Source: an uncultured Myxococcales bacterium
GTDB lineage: Bacteria > Myxococcota_A > UBA9042
NCBI GenBank assembly: GCA_903842345.1
Contig: CAIMLR010000008.1
Location: forward strand, 62,001 to 126,000
Reading direction: 5' to 3'
Length of the DNA stretch: 64,000 nucleotides
The position numbers were made by a program, and so were the translations under genes. Of the stretch, positions 8,331 to 17,051 are shown in pieces. The first letter of the stretch is position 1, and each line of letters opens with the position of its first letter. Below the pieces are notes generated by a model. The model did not search any database and was not told the DNA's origin. It worked only from the letters and a program-made list of their open reading frames with translations.

Positions 8331-9645
8331 CGCAGCCATGGGAAATGCCAATGGCCTTGCCGGTCCCGGAAAACGCCGTCTGGACGTTGCCGCCATCGCC
8401 GACCACCTGCACGCCGCGGACAAACACCCGCTCCGGCTGCGCACCGATCGCCAACGGACTGCCGGGCCACACCGCGATGTCCGCTTCCTTGCCGACTTCC
8501 AGCGTCCCCAGACGATCGCCCAGGCCGATGAGCCGCGCCGGATTGCGCGTCACCATCTGGATCGCGGTCTGCTCCGGCACGCCGTAGTGGTGCGCTTTGG
8601 CCGCCTCGTTGATCAGCCACTTGGAGTCGATGACCGGATGGTCGCTCTTGAGCGCCACCGTCACGCCCGCGTCCGTCAGCAGCTGCGGACCCTGCACGCT
8701 CGCGTCGTACGCCTCCATCTTGAAGCCCCAGAGATCGGCAAAAGTCGCCACGCCGATGCCTTCCGCTTTCAGCAACTCCGGCACTTTCCACGCCTCCAGC
8801 GCGTGGTGGATCGCCGTCACCTTGAAGCCGAACTCGCGGCTGATGCGAATCAGCGTCTCGATGTCGTGCACTTCATAGCAGTGCACCTGCAGCAGCACCT
8901 CACCGCGCAAAAGCGCGACGATCGGCTCGATTTCCGCGCGGAACGGCCGTTGCCCCGTGTGCACGGTCTCTTTGTCAAAGCGGTCCTGGCTCTCGCGCAG
9001 GTCCTTGGCCTCAAACAGCATCTTGCGCAGCACCCAACCGTGGCCCATGCGGGACATCGGCAGCATCCCTTTGCTCGCGTACACCCGCTTGGGGTTCTCG
9101 CCCATCGCCCATTTCATCGCCCGCGGCGGATTGAGCACGGCCATGTCCGCGACCGTCTTTCCGTAGAGGTTGACGTAAAACGCTTGGCCGCCCACCACAT
9201 TGCCGCTGCCCGGCAGGATCAGGGCCGTCGTGACGCCGCCCGCGACCGTGCGGGCAATCGCCGGATCCTCGGGATCAAAAGCGTCCAGCGCGCGCACCGC
9301 CGGCGTTGTCGGCGAAGTCATCTCATTGCCGTCCTGATGCGCCTTGGCCGACGGCGCCGCATACACGCCCAGGTGCGAATGCATGTCGACAAGGCCCGGC
9401 GTGACGATCTTTCCCGCGGCGTCAATCACGCGGGCATCGATCGGCGCCGGCAAATTCGCGCCGATGGCCTGGATCTGGCCGTTCTGCAACAGGATATCGG
9501 TCTTTTCAAGGACAATCCCCGTCGCCGTCCAAAGCGTCGCGCCGCGCAGCAACGTCGGCGGATGGGCGCGCGGCACGTCCGCAAAAGCTGGCGCGCAGAT
9601 CGCCAGAGCGAGCGCGAGGGAGATGAGGACAGGGAGGCGTTTCAT
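8323..9645 (-). CDS. Secreted amidohydrolase, imidazolonepropionase-like
   Basis: 440 residues with a Sec signal (MKRLPVLISLALALAI, cleavage near AFA). The mature part is a metal-dependent TIM-barrel hydrolase of the COG1228 type. Visible signatures are the metal motif DMHSHLG, a later histidine pair in KVTAIHHALEAW, and the catalytic Asp region LKSDHPVIDS. Such proteins act on cyclic amides or dipeptides (prolidase-like or imidazolonepropionase-like). The export signal argues against histidine degradation and for a periplasmic hydrolase. The gene precedes and overlaps the five-heme cytochrome. The start was placed at ATG 9645 by the signal peptide, since the upstream frame is not protein-like. 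Confidence 0.82.
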   Translation of the reverse strand: MKRLPVLISLALALAICAPAFADVPRAHPPTLLRGATLWTATGIVLEKTDILLQNGQIQAIGANLPAPIDARVIDAAGKIVTPGLVDMHSHLGVYAAPSAKAHQDGNEMTSPTTPAVRALDAFDPEDPAIARTVAGGVTTALILPGSGNVVGGQAFYVNLYGKTVADMAVLNPPRAMKWAMGENPKRVYASKGMLPMSRMGHGWVLRKMLFEAKDLRESQDRFDKETVHTGQRPFRAEIEPIVALLRGEVLLQVHCYEVHDIETLIRISREFGFKVTAIHHALEAWKVPELLKAEGIGVATFADLWGFKMEAYDASVQGPQLLTDAGVTVALKSDHPVIDSKWLINEAAKAHHYGVPEQTAIQMVTRNPARLIGLGDRLGTLEVGKEADIAVWPGSPLAIGAQPERVFVRGVQVVGDGGNVQTAFSGTGKAIGISHGCDE

Positions 9646-9744
9646 GCAGGTCCGCAGGCGCACGGGCGCACGGGCAACGATACGCTGGCGCGCCGGAGTG
9701 GACAAGCACAAGCGGATGGGCAGAGCATACGGGCGGAGGTTCCC

Positions 9745-10872
9745 ATGCCGCTCAGCCAGGACGAAATCGCCTTTCTCGCCAATGTCCGCCGGTGGGTCGA
9801 GCGGGACGTCGCGCCGAACGTGACTGCCTGGGATGAAGCGGGCGCGTTTCCGCGTGCGTTGTACATGAAGGCCGCGGACGTGGGCGTGCTTGCCGTCGGG
9901 TTTCCGGAATCGGTCGGCGGTGTCGGTGGCTCTGCCCGCCTGCGCGTGGCCCTGCAGCGGGAGATTTGCCGTCCCGGATCGGGAGGCCTGCTGGCCGGAC
10001 TTTTCAGCCACGGCATTGCCGCGCCGCCGATCGTCGCGCTGGGCTCCCAGGAGCAGCAGTCGCGCCTGCTTCCTGGCATCCTCTCGGGCGACAAGATCGC
10101 CGCCCTGGCGGTAACGGAGCCCTCGGGCGGTTCCGACGTCGCCAACCTCCGCACCACCGCCGTGCGCGACGGCAACATCTTCCGCGTCAACGGCCAGAAA
10201 GCCTTCATCACCAGCGGCATGCGCGCGGACGTCCTGACGGTCGCGGTGCGCACGGGCGGTCCGGGCGCGTCAGGCGTCTCGATCCTCATTGTTGAAGGCA
10301 ATCCCAAGGGATTGACGCGTGCACCCATGCAGAAAATGGGCTGGTGGTGCAGTGATACAGCAATTTTGACCTTTGAAGACGTTGAAGTGCCAGCGGAAAA
10401 CCTGATTGGCGAGCTTGGATTTGGCTTCCTTGGCCTGATGCAGAACTTCAACGGCGAACGACTTGGCCTCGCTGCGGCGGCGTGGGCGTTCTCAGAAGAG
10501 TGCCTCGCGGAAGCGGTCGACTGGGCGCAGGCGCGCGAGACGTTTGGCAAAACGCTCATTTCGCGGCAGGTCGTGCGCCATCAACTTGTCGAGATGAAGA
10601 TGCGGATTGAAGCGGTCCGCGCGCTGCTCTACGAGGTCGCCGAACGCATGGACATGGGCGAAGAACCGGTGGCCGATGTGTGCATGCTCAAGAACTTGGC
10701 GACGGAGACGCTGGAGTTTGTCGCCGGAAAATGCGTCCAGATTCTGGGTGGTTCCGGCTATATCCGCGGCGGCAAGACGGAGCGCATCTTCCGCGAGTCC
10801 AAGGTCCTGTCGATTGGCGGCGGCGCGTCGGAGATCTTGACCGACCTCGCGGCGCGGCAGTTGGGCTGGTAG
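9745..10872 (+). CDS. Acyl-CoA dehydrogenase
   Basis: FAD enzyme of 375 residues that introduces the 2,3-double bond into acyl-CoA. The family signatures are TEPSGGSDVANL (flavin/substrate loop) and GGSGYIRGGKTERIFRESK near the C-terminus. The usual YEGT glutamate is absent (IGGGASEI). Instead E238 in NFNGERLGLA sits where isovaleryl-CoA and long-chain dehydrogenases place their catalytic base, so a branched- or long-chain substrate is likelier than short-chain. GGAGG at 9735-9739 fixes the start. The pseudouridine synthase gene follows three bases later. A branched substrate would fit the liv uptake operon elsewhere in the window (inference). Confidence 0.92.
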   Translation: MPLSQDEIAFLANVRRWVERDVAPNVTAWDEAGAFPRALYMKAADVGVLAVGFPESVGGVGGSARLRVALQREICRPGSGGLLAGLFSHGIAAPPIVALGSQEQQSRLLPGILSGDKIAALAVTEPSGGSDVANLRTTAVRDGNIFRVNGQKAFITSGMRADVLTVAVRTGGPGASGVSILIVEGNPKGLTRAPMQKMGWWCSDTAILTFEDVEVPAENLIGELGFGFLGLMQNFNGERLGLAAAAWAFSEECLAEAVDWAQARETFGKTLISRQVVRHQLVEMKMRIEAVRALLYEVAERMDMGEEPVADVCMLKNLATETLEFVAGKCVQILGGSGYIRGGKTERIFRESKVLSIGGGASEILTDLAARQLGW

Positions 10873-10875
10873 CGC

Positions 10876-11586
10876 GTGGCCTATCTGCCCAAAGGCTACG
10901 TCGCGCTGGAGCGGGCGCTGTCCAAGCTTGGCGTCGCGAGTCGTACGCAGGCGCGGCAGTGGATTGAAGCGGGAAGGATCTCAGTGGATTTGCGCGTAGT
11001 TCGCGATCCGTTACATCCAATAATCCCGGAAAAAGCCAAGATCATGCTGGATAATCAGCCGATCGTGCGCGAAACCAAACGCATCATCGCGCTGCACAAG
11101 CCGCGCGGGTGTGTGACGACGGCGCACGATCCGCAAGGGCGGCCGACGGTCTACAGCTTCCTGGCGGATCTCGGCGTCCACGTCGTGCCGGTCGGACGGC
11201 TGGATTTCGCGACGTCAGGGCTGCTCCTGCTGACCAATGACACGCGCCTTGCGGATCAGCTCACCGATCCGCGGACGGGCGTCGTGCGCACGTACGTGGT
11301 TGTGCTGCGCGGGGAAGTGGACGACGCGGGGCTGCAGCGTTGGCGCGATGGCATCGTCGACAACGGCGAGACGCTGCATGTTGTGCATCTGGAGCTGCGC
11401 AAACGCTCGGGGCGCGAGACGACGGTCATTGTGCAGCTGGCCGAGGGCAAGAACCGCGAGATTCGCCGGCTCGCGGCGGCGGTCGGTTCGGAAGTGCAGA
11501 AGCTCAAGCGGATTGCCTACGGCGGCGTGACGCTGGGCGAGCTGCCGGCGGGGCAATGGCGGGATGTTGATCCGTCTGAGCTGTGA
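10876..11586 (+). CDS. RsuA/RluB-family pseudouridine synthase
   Basis: Isomerises a specific uridine in rRNA. 236 residues: an N-terminal S4 RNA-binding domain (about 7-55, LERALSKLGVASRTQARQWI) and the catalytic domain with the active-site Asp in VGRLDFATSGLLLL, followed by the family helix EGKNREIRRL. Length and motifs fit RsuA/RluB/RluE; which rRNA position is modified cannot be told. It starts with GTG, three bases after the acyl-CoA dehydrogenase stop, implying a shared transcript with no obvious functional link. It converges on the subtilase gene with a 33-base gap. Confidence 0.9.
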   Translation: MAYLPKGYVALERALSKLGVASRTQARQWIEAGRISVDLRVVRDPLHPIIPEKAKIMLDNQPIVRETKRIIALHKPRGCVTTAHDPQGRPTVYSFLADLGVHVVPVGRLDFATSGLLLLTNDTRLADQLTDPRTGVVRTYVVVLRGEVDDAGLQRWRDGIVDNGETLHVVHLELRKRSGRETTVIVQLAEGKNREIRRLAAAVGSEVQKLKRIAYGGVTLGELPAGQWRDVDPSEL

Positions 11587-11619
11587 CGACTGACGCGGCG
11601 ACCGGACGTCGATGCGCCT

Positions 11620-13698
11620 TCAGGCGCGCTGCCGCCGGCGCAGCAGCAGACCCGCACAGGCCGCCACAAGCGCCCACAAGCCCGCAGGCGCGCGCGCACC
11701 GGCCGCACAGCCCGCGGTCGTCGTGCCGCCACCAGCGGGCGTCTCAACAGGGGCAGGGACATCCAGGGCGGCAATCGCGTCCGTCGGCCCGGCATCCGGT
11801 GCAACTGCGTCATCGACGGCATCGTCGCCGCCGGCATCGGTCGGTCCCGCATCGGGATCCGGCGTGCTGCAATCGCCCAGGACTTCGCACGTTGCCTTCT
11901 GGATCGCCGCCTGCGCGTCGATCAGGCCAAAGCCGTGGTCGTTGTCCGGTGCACCCGCCTGCGATGCCGTACCGGTCAGGTAGCCGATGACCGTCTCCGC
12001 GTTCATCGACGGGACCGCCGCCACCAGCAGCACCGCAGCGCCCGCCGCCGCCGGAGTCGCCATGCTCGTGCCATCTTCCGCGAGGTAGTGCGCGACGTCC
12101 TTGCCGTTCAACTTCAGCCCGTCGTCATCGATCAGCGTCGTGTCGTCCAGCTGGATCTGGCTATCCCGCACGGAAATCGTCATCGAACCCGGCGCGAGCA
12201 GGTCGGGCTTGCGCACGGCGTCGATCCGCGGACCACGGCTGGAGAACGTCGCGAGCTGGCCGATCTGGTAGTCCGGACCGCTGTCCTGGGCGTTGCCCTG
12301 CCAATCCGTCCACGTCCGTCGGGCAACGACAGCGCCAACCGCCACTGCCAGATCCGCGACGGCGGGCGAATTGACCGTGTACGCCGGGTCGCCGCCCGCG
12401 GTGAAGTACGTCGCGACGTTCACATCGTCGATGTACAGATGCACGGTGGCCGGACTCCCGCCCGCAGTGTTGCTCAGGGTCACCGTCCACTTCCGCGTCG
12501 CGCCCGCGGTCACGGACGGCGCCACTTCATACGCGTGGTAGTCGGTGTTGCGCGCTGACGTCCAATGCGAATCGTCCGTCCACGTTTCCGCCGCGTGCAG
12601 TCCCTTGATGCTAACGGTGACATTGTCGTCGCCCGGCGTCGCGTCCCGCCAGGCGGCGTTGAACAGCACCGGATCGGTCAGGTCCGTCGTGCCCTGGGAA
12701 TTGTCGAGCGTCACGTCCACCTGCACGCTCGCACCCGGCTGCAACTGCACGGACGTATGCACGCCGCCGTCCGCCTCATTGCCCGCGCTGATGAACACTG
12801 CGGTCGATTGCTTCACCGCCGCGTCAATGGCCTGCTCGGTCGGATCGGCGCCGTCCAACTCGGAGCCCAGCTCGCCGTAGCTCATCGAGAACACGCGGCA
12901 GCCGACCGTCGTGGCGCGGTGAATCGCGCGGATTTCATCGGCATTGCTGGACGATCCCGTCGTGTTGTCAGCGATTTTGTAGAAATGCAGGGACGCGCCG
13001 GGTGCGACGCCGCGGTACTTGCCCGCCGACCAATGCCCGTTGCCCGCGGCGATCCCGGTGACGTGCGTGCCATGCTCGGTAATCTTGCTCGTGACGTCCG
13101 TGCTCCACTTGCTGACGGTGTTGCCGGTTGTGACGTCGTACGCCTCGGTCGGCGTCGGGATGTCCAGATGCGTTGTGTCCAGGCTTGAATCGGCGATGCA
13201 GAGCTTCACGCCCTCGCCGGAGTTGGCTTTCACGCCCACGCCCGCCTGCACTTGCTCCGCCTTCAGCATCTGCCGCACCAGGTCGTTGTGCGGATGCGTG
13301 CCGATCTCCACGGTCGTCAGGCGCCGCACCTGCGGCTGCCCCGCGAGCCACGCCACCTGGGCATACGGCACGCGCGCGAGATGATAGCCCAGCGGGTGAT
13401 GGCCCGGCACCGGCGGAATCCAGAGGTCAGGGTCCAGCGCGATCCCTTGGCGCGACCACGCCGCCTCCGTCGCCGCGTCCAGCCGTTGCGTCACATAAAC
13501 GGCCAACTGCTCCGCGTCGCGGTCCTTCAGGCCATGCCAGCTCAGCCAGCGCTGCCCGGCGCGCTTGGGGCGGTGCGCCGCCAGGCCTTTCTGGCGCGCG
13601 TGCACGGCGATCCGCGGGTCGACGTAGGCAGCTTGCGGCGCGGCAAAAGCCGGCAGGGCCAAGGTCAGCAGCAGCAGCGGGGAGAGGACGTGACGCAT
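11620..13698 (-). CDS. Secreted subtilase with MYXO-CTERM-type tail
   Basis: Serine endopeptidase of family S8, 692 residues. Signal peptide 1-20 (LLLLTLALPAFA). The catalytic triad is D170 (IADSSLD), H209 (TEHGTHVTGIAAG) and S545 (EDGTSMATPAAAG), with a beta-rich insert of some 200 residues between H and S. After about residue 600 comes a low-complexity Asp/Ala linker, then GCAAGARAPAGLW, a hydrophobic stretch and the basic end RRRQRA. This Cys, membrane helix and Arg tail matches the MYXO-CTERM sorting signal of myxobacteria, whose Cys is processed for outer-surface display. The product is therefore probably a cell-surface protease used on external protein. Confidence 0.93.
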   Translation of the reverse strand: MRHVLSPLLLLTLALPAFAAPQAAYVDPRIAVHARQKGLAAHRPKRAGQRWLSWHGLKDRDAEQLAVYVTQRLDAATEAAWSRQGIALDPDLWIPPVPGHHPLGYHLARVPYAQVAWLAGQPQVRRLTTVEIGTHPHNDLVRQMLKAEQVQAGVGVKANSGEGVKLCIADSSLDTTHLDIPTPTEAYDVTTGNTVSKWSTDVTSKITEHGTHVTGIAAGNGHWSAGKYRGVAPGASLHFYKIADNTTGSSSNADEIRAIHRATTVGCRVFSMSYGELGSELDGADPTEQAIDAAVKQSTAVFISAGNEADGGVHTSVQLQPGASVQVDVTLDNSQGTTDLTDPVLFNAAWRDATPGDDNVTVSIKGLHAAETWTDDSHWTSARNTDYHAYEVAPSVTAGATRKWTVTLSNTAGGSPATVHLYIDDVNVATYFTAGGDPAYTVNSPAVADLAVAVGAVVARRTWTDWQGNAQDSGPDYQIGQLATFSSRGPRIDAVRKPDLLAPGSMTISVRDSQIQLDDTTLIDDDGLKLNGKDVAHYLAEDGTSMATPAAAGAAVLLVAAVPSMNAETVIGYLTGTASQAGAPDNDHGFGLIDAQAAIQKATCEVLGDCSTPDPDAGPTDAGGDDAVDDAVAPDAGPTDAIAALDVPAPVETPAGGGTTTAGCAAGARAPAGLWALVAACAGLLLRRRQRA

Positions 13699-13731
13699 CG
13701 CAGAAGCCTCCGAATCAGGCTGTAGGCTGCG

Positions 13732-16248
13732 CTATTTGGTCAGGTGCGGGAAGTGGATAATGAGTTGGGTTGGCGTCTTGGTCGTCACATTCAGGTGCGC
13801 CGCGCCGAGCACGAGCGTCGCACCGCCGACCGGGATCGCCAACGTCGCCTGATCGCCAGTCACCACAAGCGGTTGCCCGGCAAAAGTCGCGCCTGCGACG
13901 CTGCCATCCCAGATGTCCGCGTTCCATTCCAGCGTCATCGCCGCGCCGGGCAGGGCGTCGACGAACGATTGGAGCGCGGCAACGCCCGGCCACAGCCACA
14001 CTTCGCGCGTCGTGCTCGCATGCGCCAGGTCCAGCCAGCCGGTTCCTGCCGTCACGTCCATCGGCGTGTCCACGTTGTCGGGCAGCAGCACCAGCATCGT
14101 CCCCGCGGGCACAAACGCCGGGATGTCGCCCAGCGCGGCGCTAACGGTCAGCGGCGTCACACCATCGCTCGTCACTTTTGCGCCACCTTGCAGCGGGTAC
14201 CAATCGCCCTTGGGCAGCGCCACCGTCCGCGACGTCGCGCCCTTGGTCACCACGGGCGCCACGACGATGCTGTCGCCCAGTGTGTACTCGTCCGTCATCG
14301 ACCAGCCCGGCATGAAGTCGGGCCAGTTCAGCGCCAGCGGTCGCATCAGCGGCATGCCGGTCTGGCTGGCTTGTTGCGCCGCGGCGTACATGTAGGGCAG
14401 CAGTTTCATGTGCAGGTTTGAATACTTGCGCAAGTGCTCGGTCGATGCATCGTCGCTCTCCCAATTCCAGTTGGCAAAGGAACTCTTGCCATGGTGCGTA
14501 CGCATCACCGGGCTGAACGCGCCGAGCGTGACCCAGCGGAACCACAGCTCCTTGGTCGTCGGCGACTCGGCAAGCGTGCTCATGTAGCCGCCGATGTCGC
14601 TGCCAAAATACGGAAAGCCGGTGACGCCGAGGCCGATGCCCATGGGAATCACGCTCGGCAGGCCGTCGCCCAGCTGGAAATCCGTCTGCTGGTCGCCGGC
14701 CCAGATGACCGAGACCAGCGGCTGCGAGTACAGCCACGCCGAGCGGACAAAGAACAGCCGGTCGACCTTGTCCGTCTGCTTGTCCATCAGCTCCCTGTTG
14801 AGCTTCTGGCAATCGACCGCATAGCGATTGTGGATGAGCCACGGATCTTCCTTGGAGAACGGCAGGATGTCGGTCGGCAGCCACTCGCAGAAGTCGGCCA
14901 TCCAGCCGTCCGCGCCCTGGTCGATGCCCTTTTGATAGACGCCTTTGGCCCAGGCCACCGCCTGCGGATTGCTCAAGTCGAGCATCGAGCCTGGCACGAA
15001 CTTGGCGGTGTCGTAGATGTACGGCGTGCCGTCCGGCTTCTGGATGCTGTAGCCGCTCTTGATGGCTTCATCGTAGATATCAGCGCCTTGCGTCAAAAAC
15101 GTGTTGTTGTACGTCAAGAATTTGAAGCCCCAGCTGTGCAGGTCCGCGCTCAGCTTGGACATGTCGGGATACAGCTTGTCGTCGCTGTTCCAGTCTTCGT
15201 CCAACGTGTAGTCATCGCTGGTTCTGACGCCGCCGCGCCAGTCTTCGCTCCAAATCGCGCCGACCGGAATGTGCTTTTCACGCGCCTTCAGCGCCACCCG
15301 CCGCACGTTCGCCGAGCCGTAGATCGCGTCCAGCCAAGGCGTAAACGCAAAGATCGGCGGCACAGCGGGGCGTCCGGTCGCTTGCGTCAACAGCCGCAGC
15401 GTGTCGGGAAGGTCCTTGCCAAAGAAGAACCGCACCTTGAGCTCGCCTTGCCAGTTCTCCAGCCGCACCGCGTCGGTGTCGTCGGAGCACAGGTGGAAGA
15501 TCGCCCGCGCGGGCGTGTCCAGCATGACCGCGTAGCCCTTGCTGGAGAGGAAGATCGGCATCGGCGAGTGCGTCGTGTGGCGGTTGCCGCTGAAGAACCA
15601 ACCGGGATTGTCGCCGTCATTGTCCAGCTTGGAGATGCCGTCCTCGCTGACCCACAGCGGCACGGTCTGGCCGCGGTGATCGACGTCCCAACTCTGGCCG
15701 CCAAGGCCGATGAAGTGCTCGTCTTTCTGGCATTTCCACGCGATGCTGGCGCGGTTGATCGTCGGGTCGCTGGCCTTGGCGGTCAGCGTGATGACGCTGT
15801 GGCCGTTGATTTCAGCCTGGATGTCCAGCGTGCCGAGGTTCTTGCCGCTGGCATCCGCCAAGCCGGCGCTGGCCGGCGCCCAGCCCTTGTCGTTGTGCGG
15901 CGCGCACGCCTTGAGATCGGTCAGCTTGCTCGCCGCCTGCCACGGCGTCGCGTCGTGCTCGTCGATCTTGAAGCCGCCGTACTTCATTTGGCCATCGGCC
16001 TGCGCGCTGCGAAACGCCACCAACGCCCGCAGCGGGTCGCTGGTCGCGCCAAAGCTCTCGATCTGCTGCAGGATCAGCCGCGTCGTGTCGGCCTCGATGA
16101 CGTTGACGGCGCAGGGTCCACCCGTCGTGCCCGTGTCGGCCGCGGTGTCGGCTTTGGCCGTCGCGTCGTCCGCGGTCGTTTCGGTCGTCTTGGTGTTGCC
16201 ACAGGCGCCCAGCAGGAGCACAAGCGCGAGATACCAGCGTGTTGTCAT
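13732..16248 (-). CDS. GH31 glycoside hydrolase lipoprotein
   Basis: 838-residue alpha-glycosidase, exported and lipid-anchored (MTTRWYLALVLLLGAC) with a Thr/Ala/Asp linker. The catalytic nucleophile is D452 in WMADFCEWLP and the acid/base is D519 in WAGDQQTDF. The 67-residue spacing and the WMADF-E-LPTD context resemble YihQ-type GH31 enzymes (E. coli sulfoquinovosidase) more than typical alpha-glucosidases. I cannot identify the sulfonate-binding Arg of YihQ, so the substrate is left open (alpha-glucoside or alpha-xyloside are possible). GGAGGG upstream of ATG 16248 sets the start. It lies 33 bases upstream of the subtilase on the same strand. Confidence 0.9.
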   Translation of the reverse strand: MTTRWYLALVLLLGACGNTKTTETTADDATAKADTAADTGTTGGPCAVNVIEADTTRLILQQIESFGATSDPLRALVAFRSAQADGQMKYGGFKIDEHDATPWQAASKLTDLKACAPHNDKGWAPASAGLADASGKNLGTLDIQAEINGHSVITLTAKASDPTINRASIAWKCQKDEHFIGLGGQSWDVDHRGQTVPLWVSEDGISKLDNDGDNPGWFFSGNRHTTHSPMPIFLSSKGYAVMLDTPARAIFHLCSDDTDAVRLENWQGELKVRFFFGKDLPDTLRLLTQATGRPAVPPIFAFTPWLDAIYGSANVRRVALKAREKHIPVGAIWSEDWRGGVRTSDDYTLDEDWNSDDKLYPDMSKLSADLHSWGFKFLTYNNTFLTQGADIYDEAIKSGYSIQKPDGTPYIYDTAKFVPGSMLDLSNPQAVAWAKGVYQKGIDQGADGWMADFCEWLPTDILPFSKEDPWLIHNRYAVDCQKLNRELMDKQTDKVDRLFFVRSAWLYSQPLVSVIWAGDQQTDFQLGDGLPSVIPMGIGLGVTGFPYFGSDIGGYMSTLAESPTTKELWFRWVTLGAFSPVMRTHHGKSSFANWNWESDDASTEHLRKYSNLHMKLLPYMYAAAQQASQTGMPLMRPLALNWPDFMPGWSMTDEYTLGDSIVVAPVVTKGATSRTVALPKGDWYPLQGGAKVTSDGVTPLTVSAALGDIPAFVPAGTMLVLLPDNVDTPMDVTAGTGWLDLAHASTTREVWLWPGVAALQSFVDALPGAAMTLEWNADIWDGSVAGATFAGQPLVVTGDQATLAIPVGGATLVLGAAHLNVTTKTPTQLIIHFPHLTK

Positions 16249-16415
16249 GAAACCCTCCGCGCGCAGGGTACCGGCACGGCGGCAGGGTGGCAACGTGCGG
16301 GTGACGGGACGGTGACGCCGTGCAGCCGCCGGGCCTCCTCTGGCATTGCCATCATTTTGTCACCGTTCGTTGTGCTCCGTGCCAATCGCCGGCGGCTTCA
16401 GTACGCTTCGGCGCC

Positions 16416-16988
16416 ATGAACGTCGCCCCCCACATCTGGTTTCGCCTCTTCGTCGTCGGCGCCATCGGCGGGGCTGCCTACGACCAGATCCACGTGCAGG
16501 CGCACGTGTTGGCCTATCCGCGTGCCGATTTTCTCCAGCAGTCGTGGTGGGTTGCGCCAAATTTCGGCATCGCCGCGCTGTTGATTGCCGCGACTGGCGG
16601 CTGGGTCGCCCGCTGGTCCACAGGCCTGCGCTCCGGGCCGGTGACCGATCGCGAGTTGTTCATCAACTTCGCTTGGTTCACCGTTGCCTACCTGCTCAGC
16701 GCGCTCCTGCCCCTGCACGCGCCGCTGCTGTTGGGGCTGTTCGCGCTGACGTGGCTGGCGCGCGTCCTGCCGCGGCCGGATCGGTTGCCGCAGCTCCTGC
16801 AGGGCATCGGCCTGGCGGTATGCGGAACCAGTTTTGAGGCGGCGCTGAGCGCGACCGGCGCGTTCCATTACGCCCGCCCGGACGTCGGCCTCGTGCCGTC
16901 CTGGCTGCCAGGTCTGTACCTCCACGGCGCACCGCTGGCGTTGGCCTGGTTGGTGCGGCTGACGCCGGCCAAAATGAACAAACCGTGA
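16416..16988 (+). CDS. Insig-like polytopic membrane protein
   Basis: 190 residues with about six hydrophobic segments. Several features recall the Insig (insulin-induced gene) family, including its mycobacterial homologue: an N-terminal helix followed by DQIHVQAHVLAYP, WWVAPNFGIAALL (Insig: WWVPPC), and near the end YARPDVGLVPSWLP, which parallels human YTSPDFLYVRSWLP. Eukaryotic Insigs bind oxysterols and retain SCAP and HMG-CoA reductase in the ER; the bacterial role is unclear, perhaps lipid sensing. The gene starts at ATG 16416 and lies just upstream of a lysophospholipid-type acyltransferase on the same strand, a fitting lipid context. Homology is judged from remembered motifs only. Confidence 0.55.
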   Translation: MNVAPHIWFRLFVVGAIGGAAYDQIHVQAHVLAYPRADFLQQSWWVAPNFGIAALLIAATGGWVARWSTGLRSGPVTDRELFINFAWFTVAYLLSALLPLHAPLLLGLFALTWLARVLPRPDRLPQLLQGIGLAVCGTSFEAALSATGAFHYARPDVGLVPSWLPGLYLHGAPLALAWLVRLTPAKMNKP

Positions 16989-17051
16989 CAGACAAAGGGC
17001 CAATCCTGCACGTACCATCCCGCCAGCCACAAACCGGCCGATCGTGCTGAC

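Noticed and set aside
11614-11627. Terminator hairpin GCGCC-ttca-GGCGC after the pseudouridine synthase
   Set aside because: The stem is only five pairs, it overlaps the end of the subtilase gene, and no T-run follows.
14434-16419. 661-codon plus-strand frame opposite the GH31 gene
   Set aside because: Composition is Arg/Val/His-rich with no recognisable motif. The GH31 frame on the other strand has catalytic residues and a signal.
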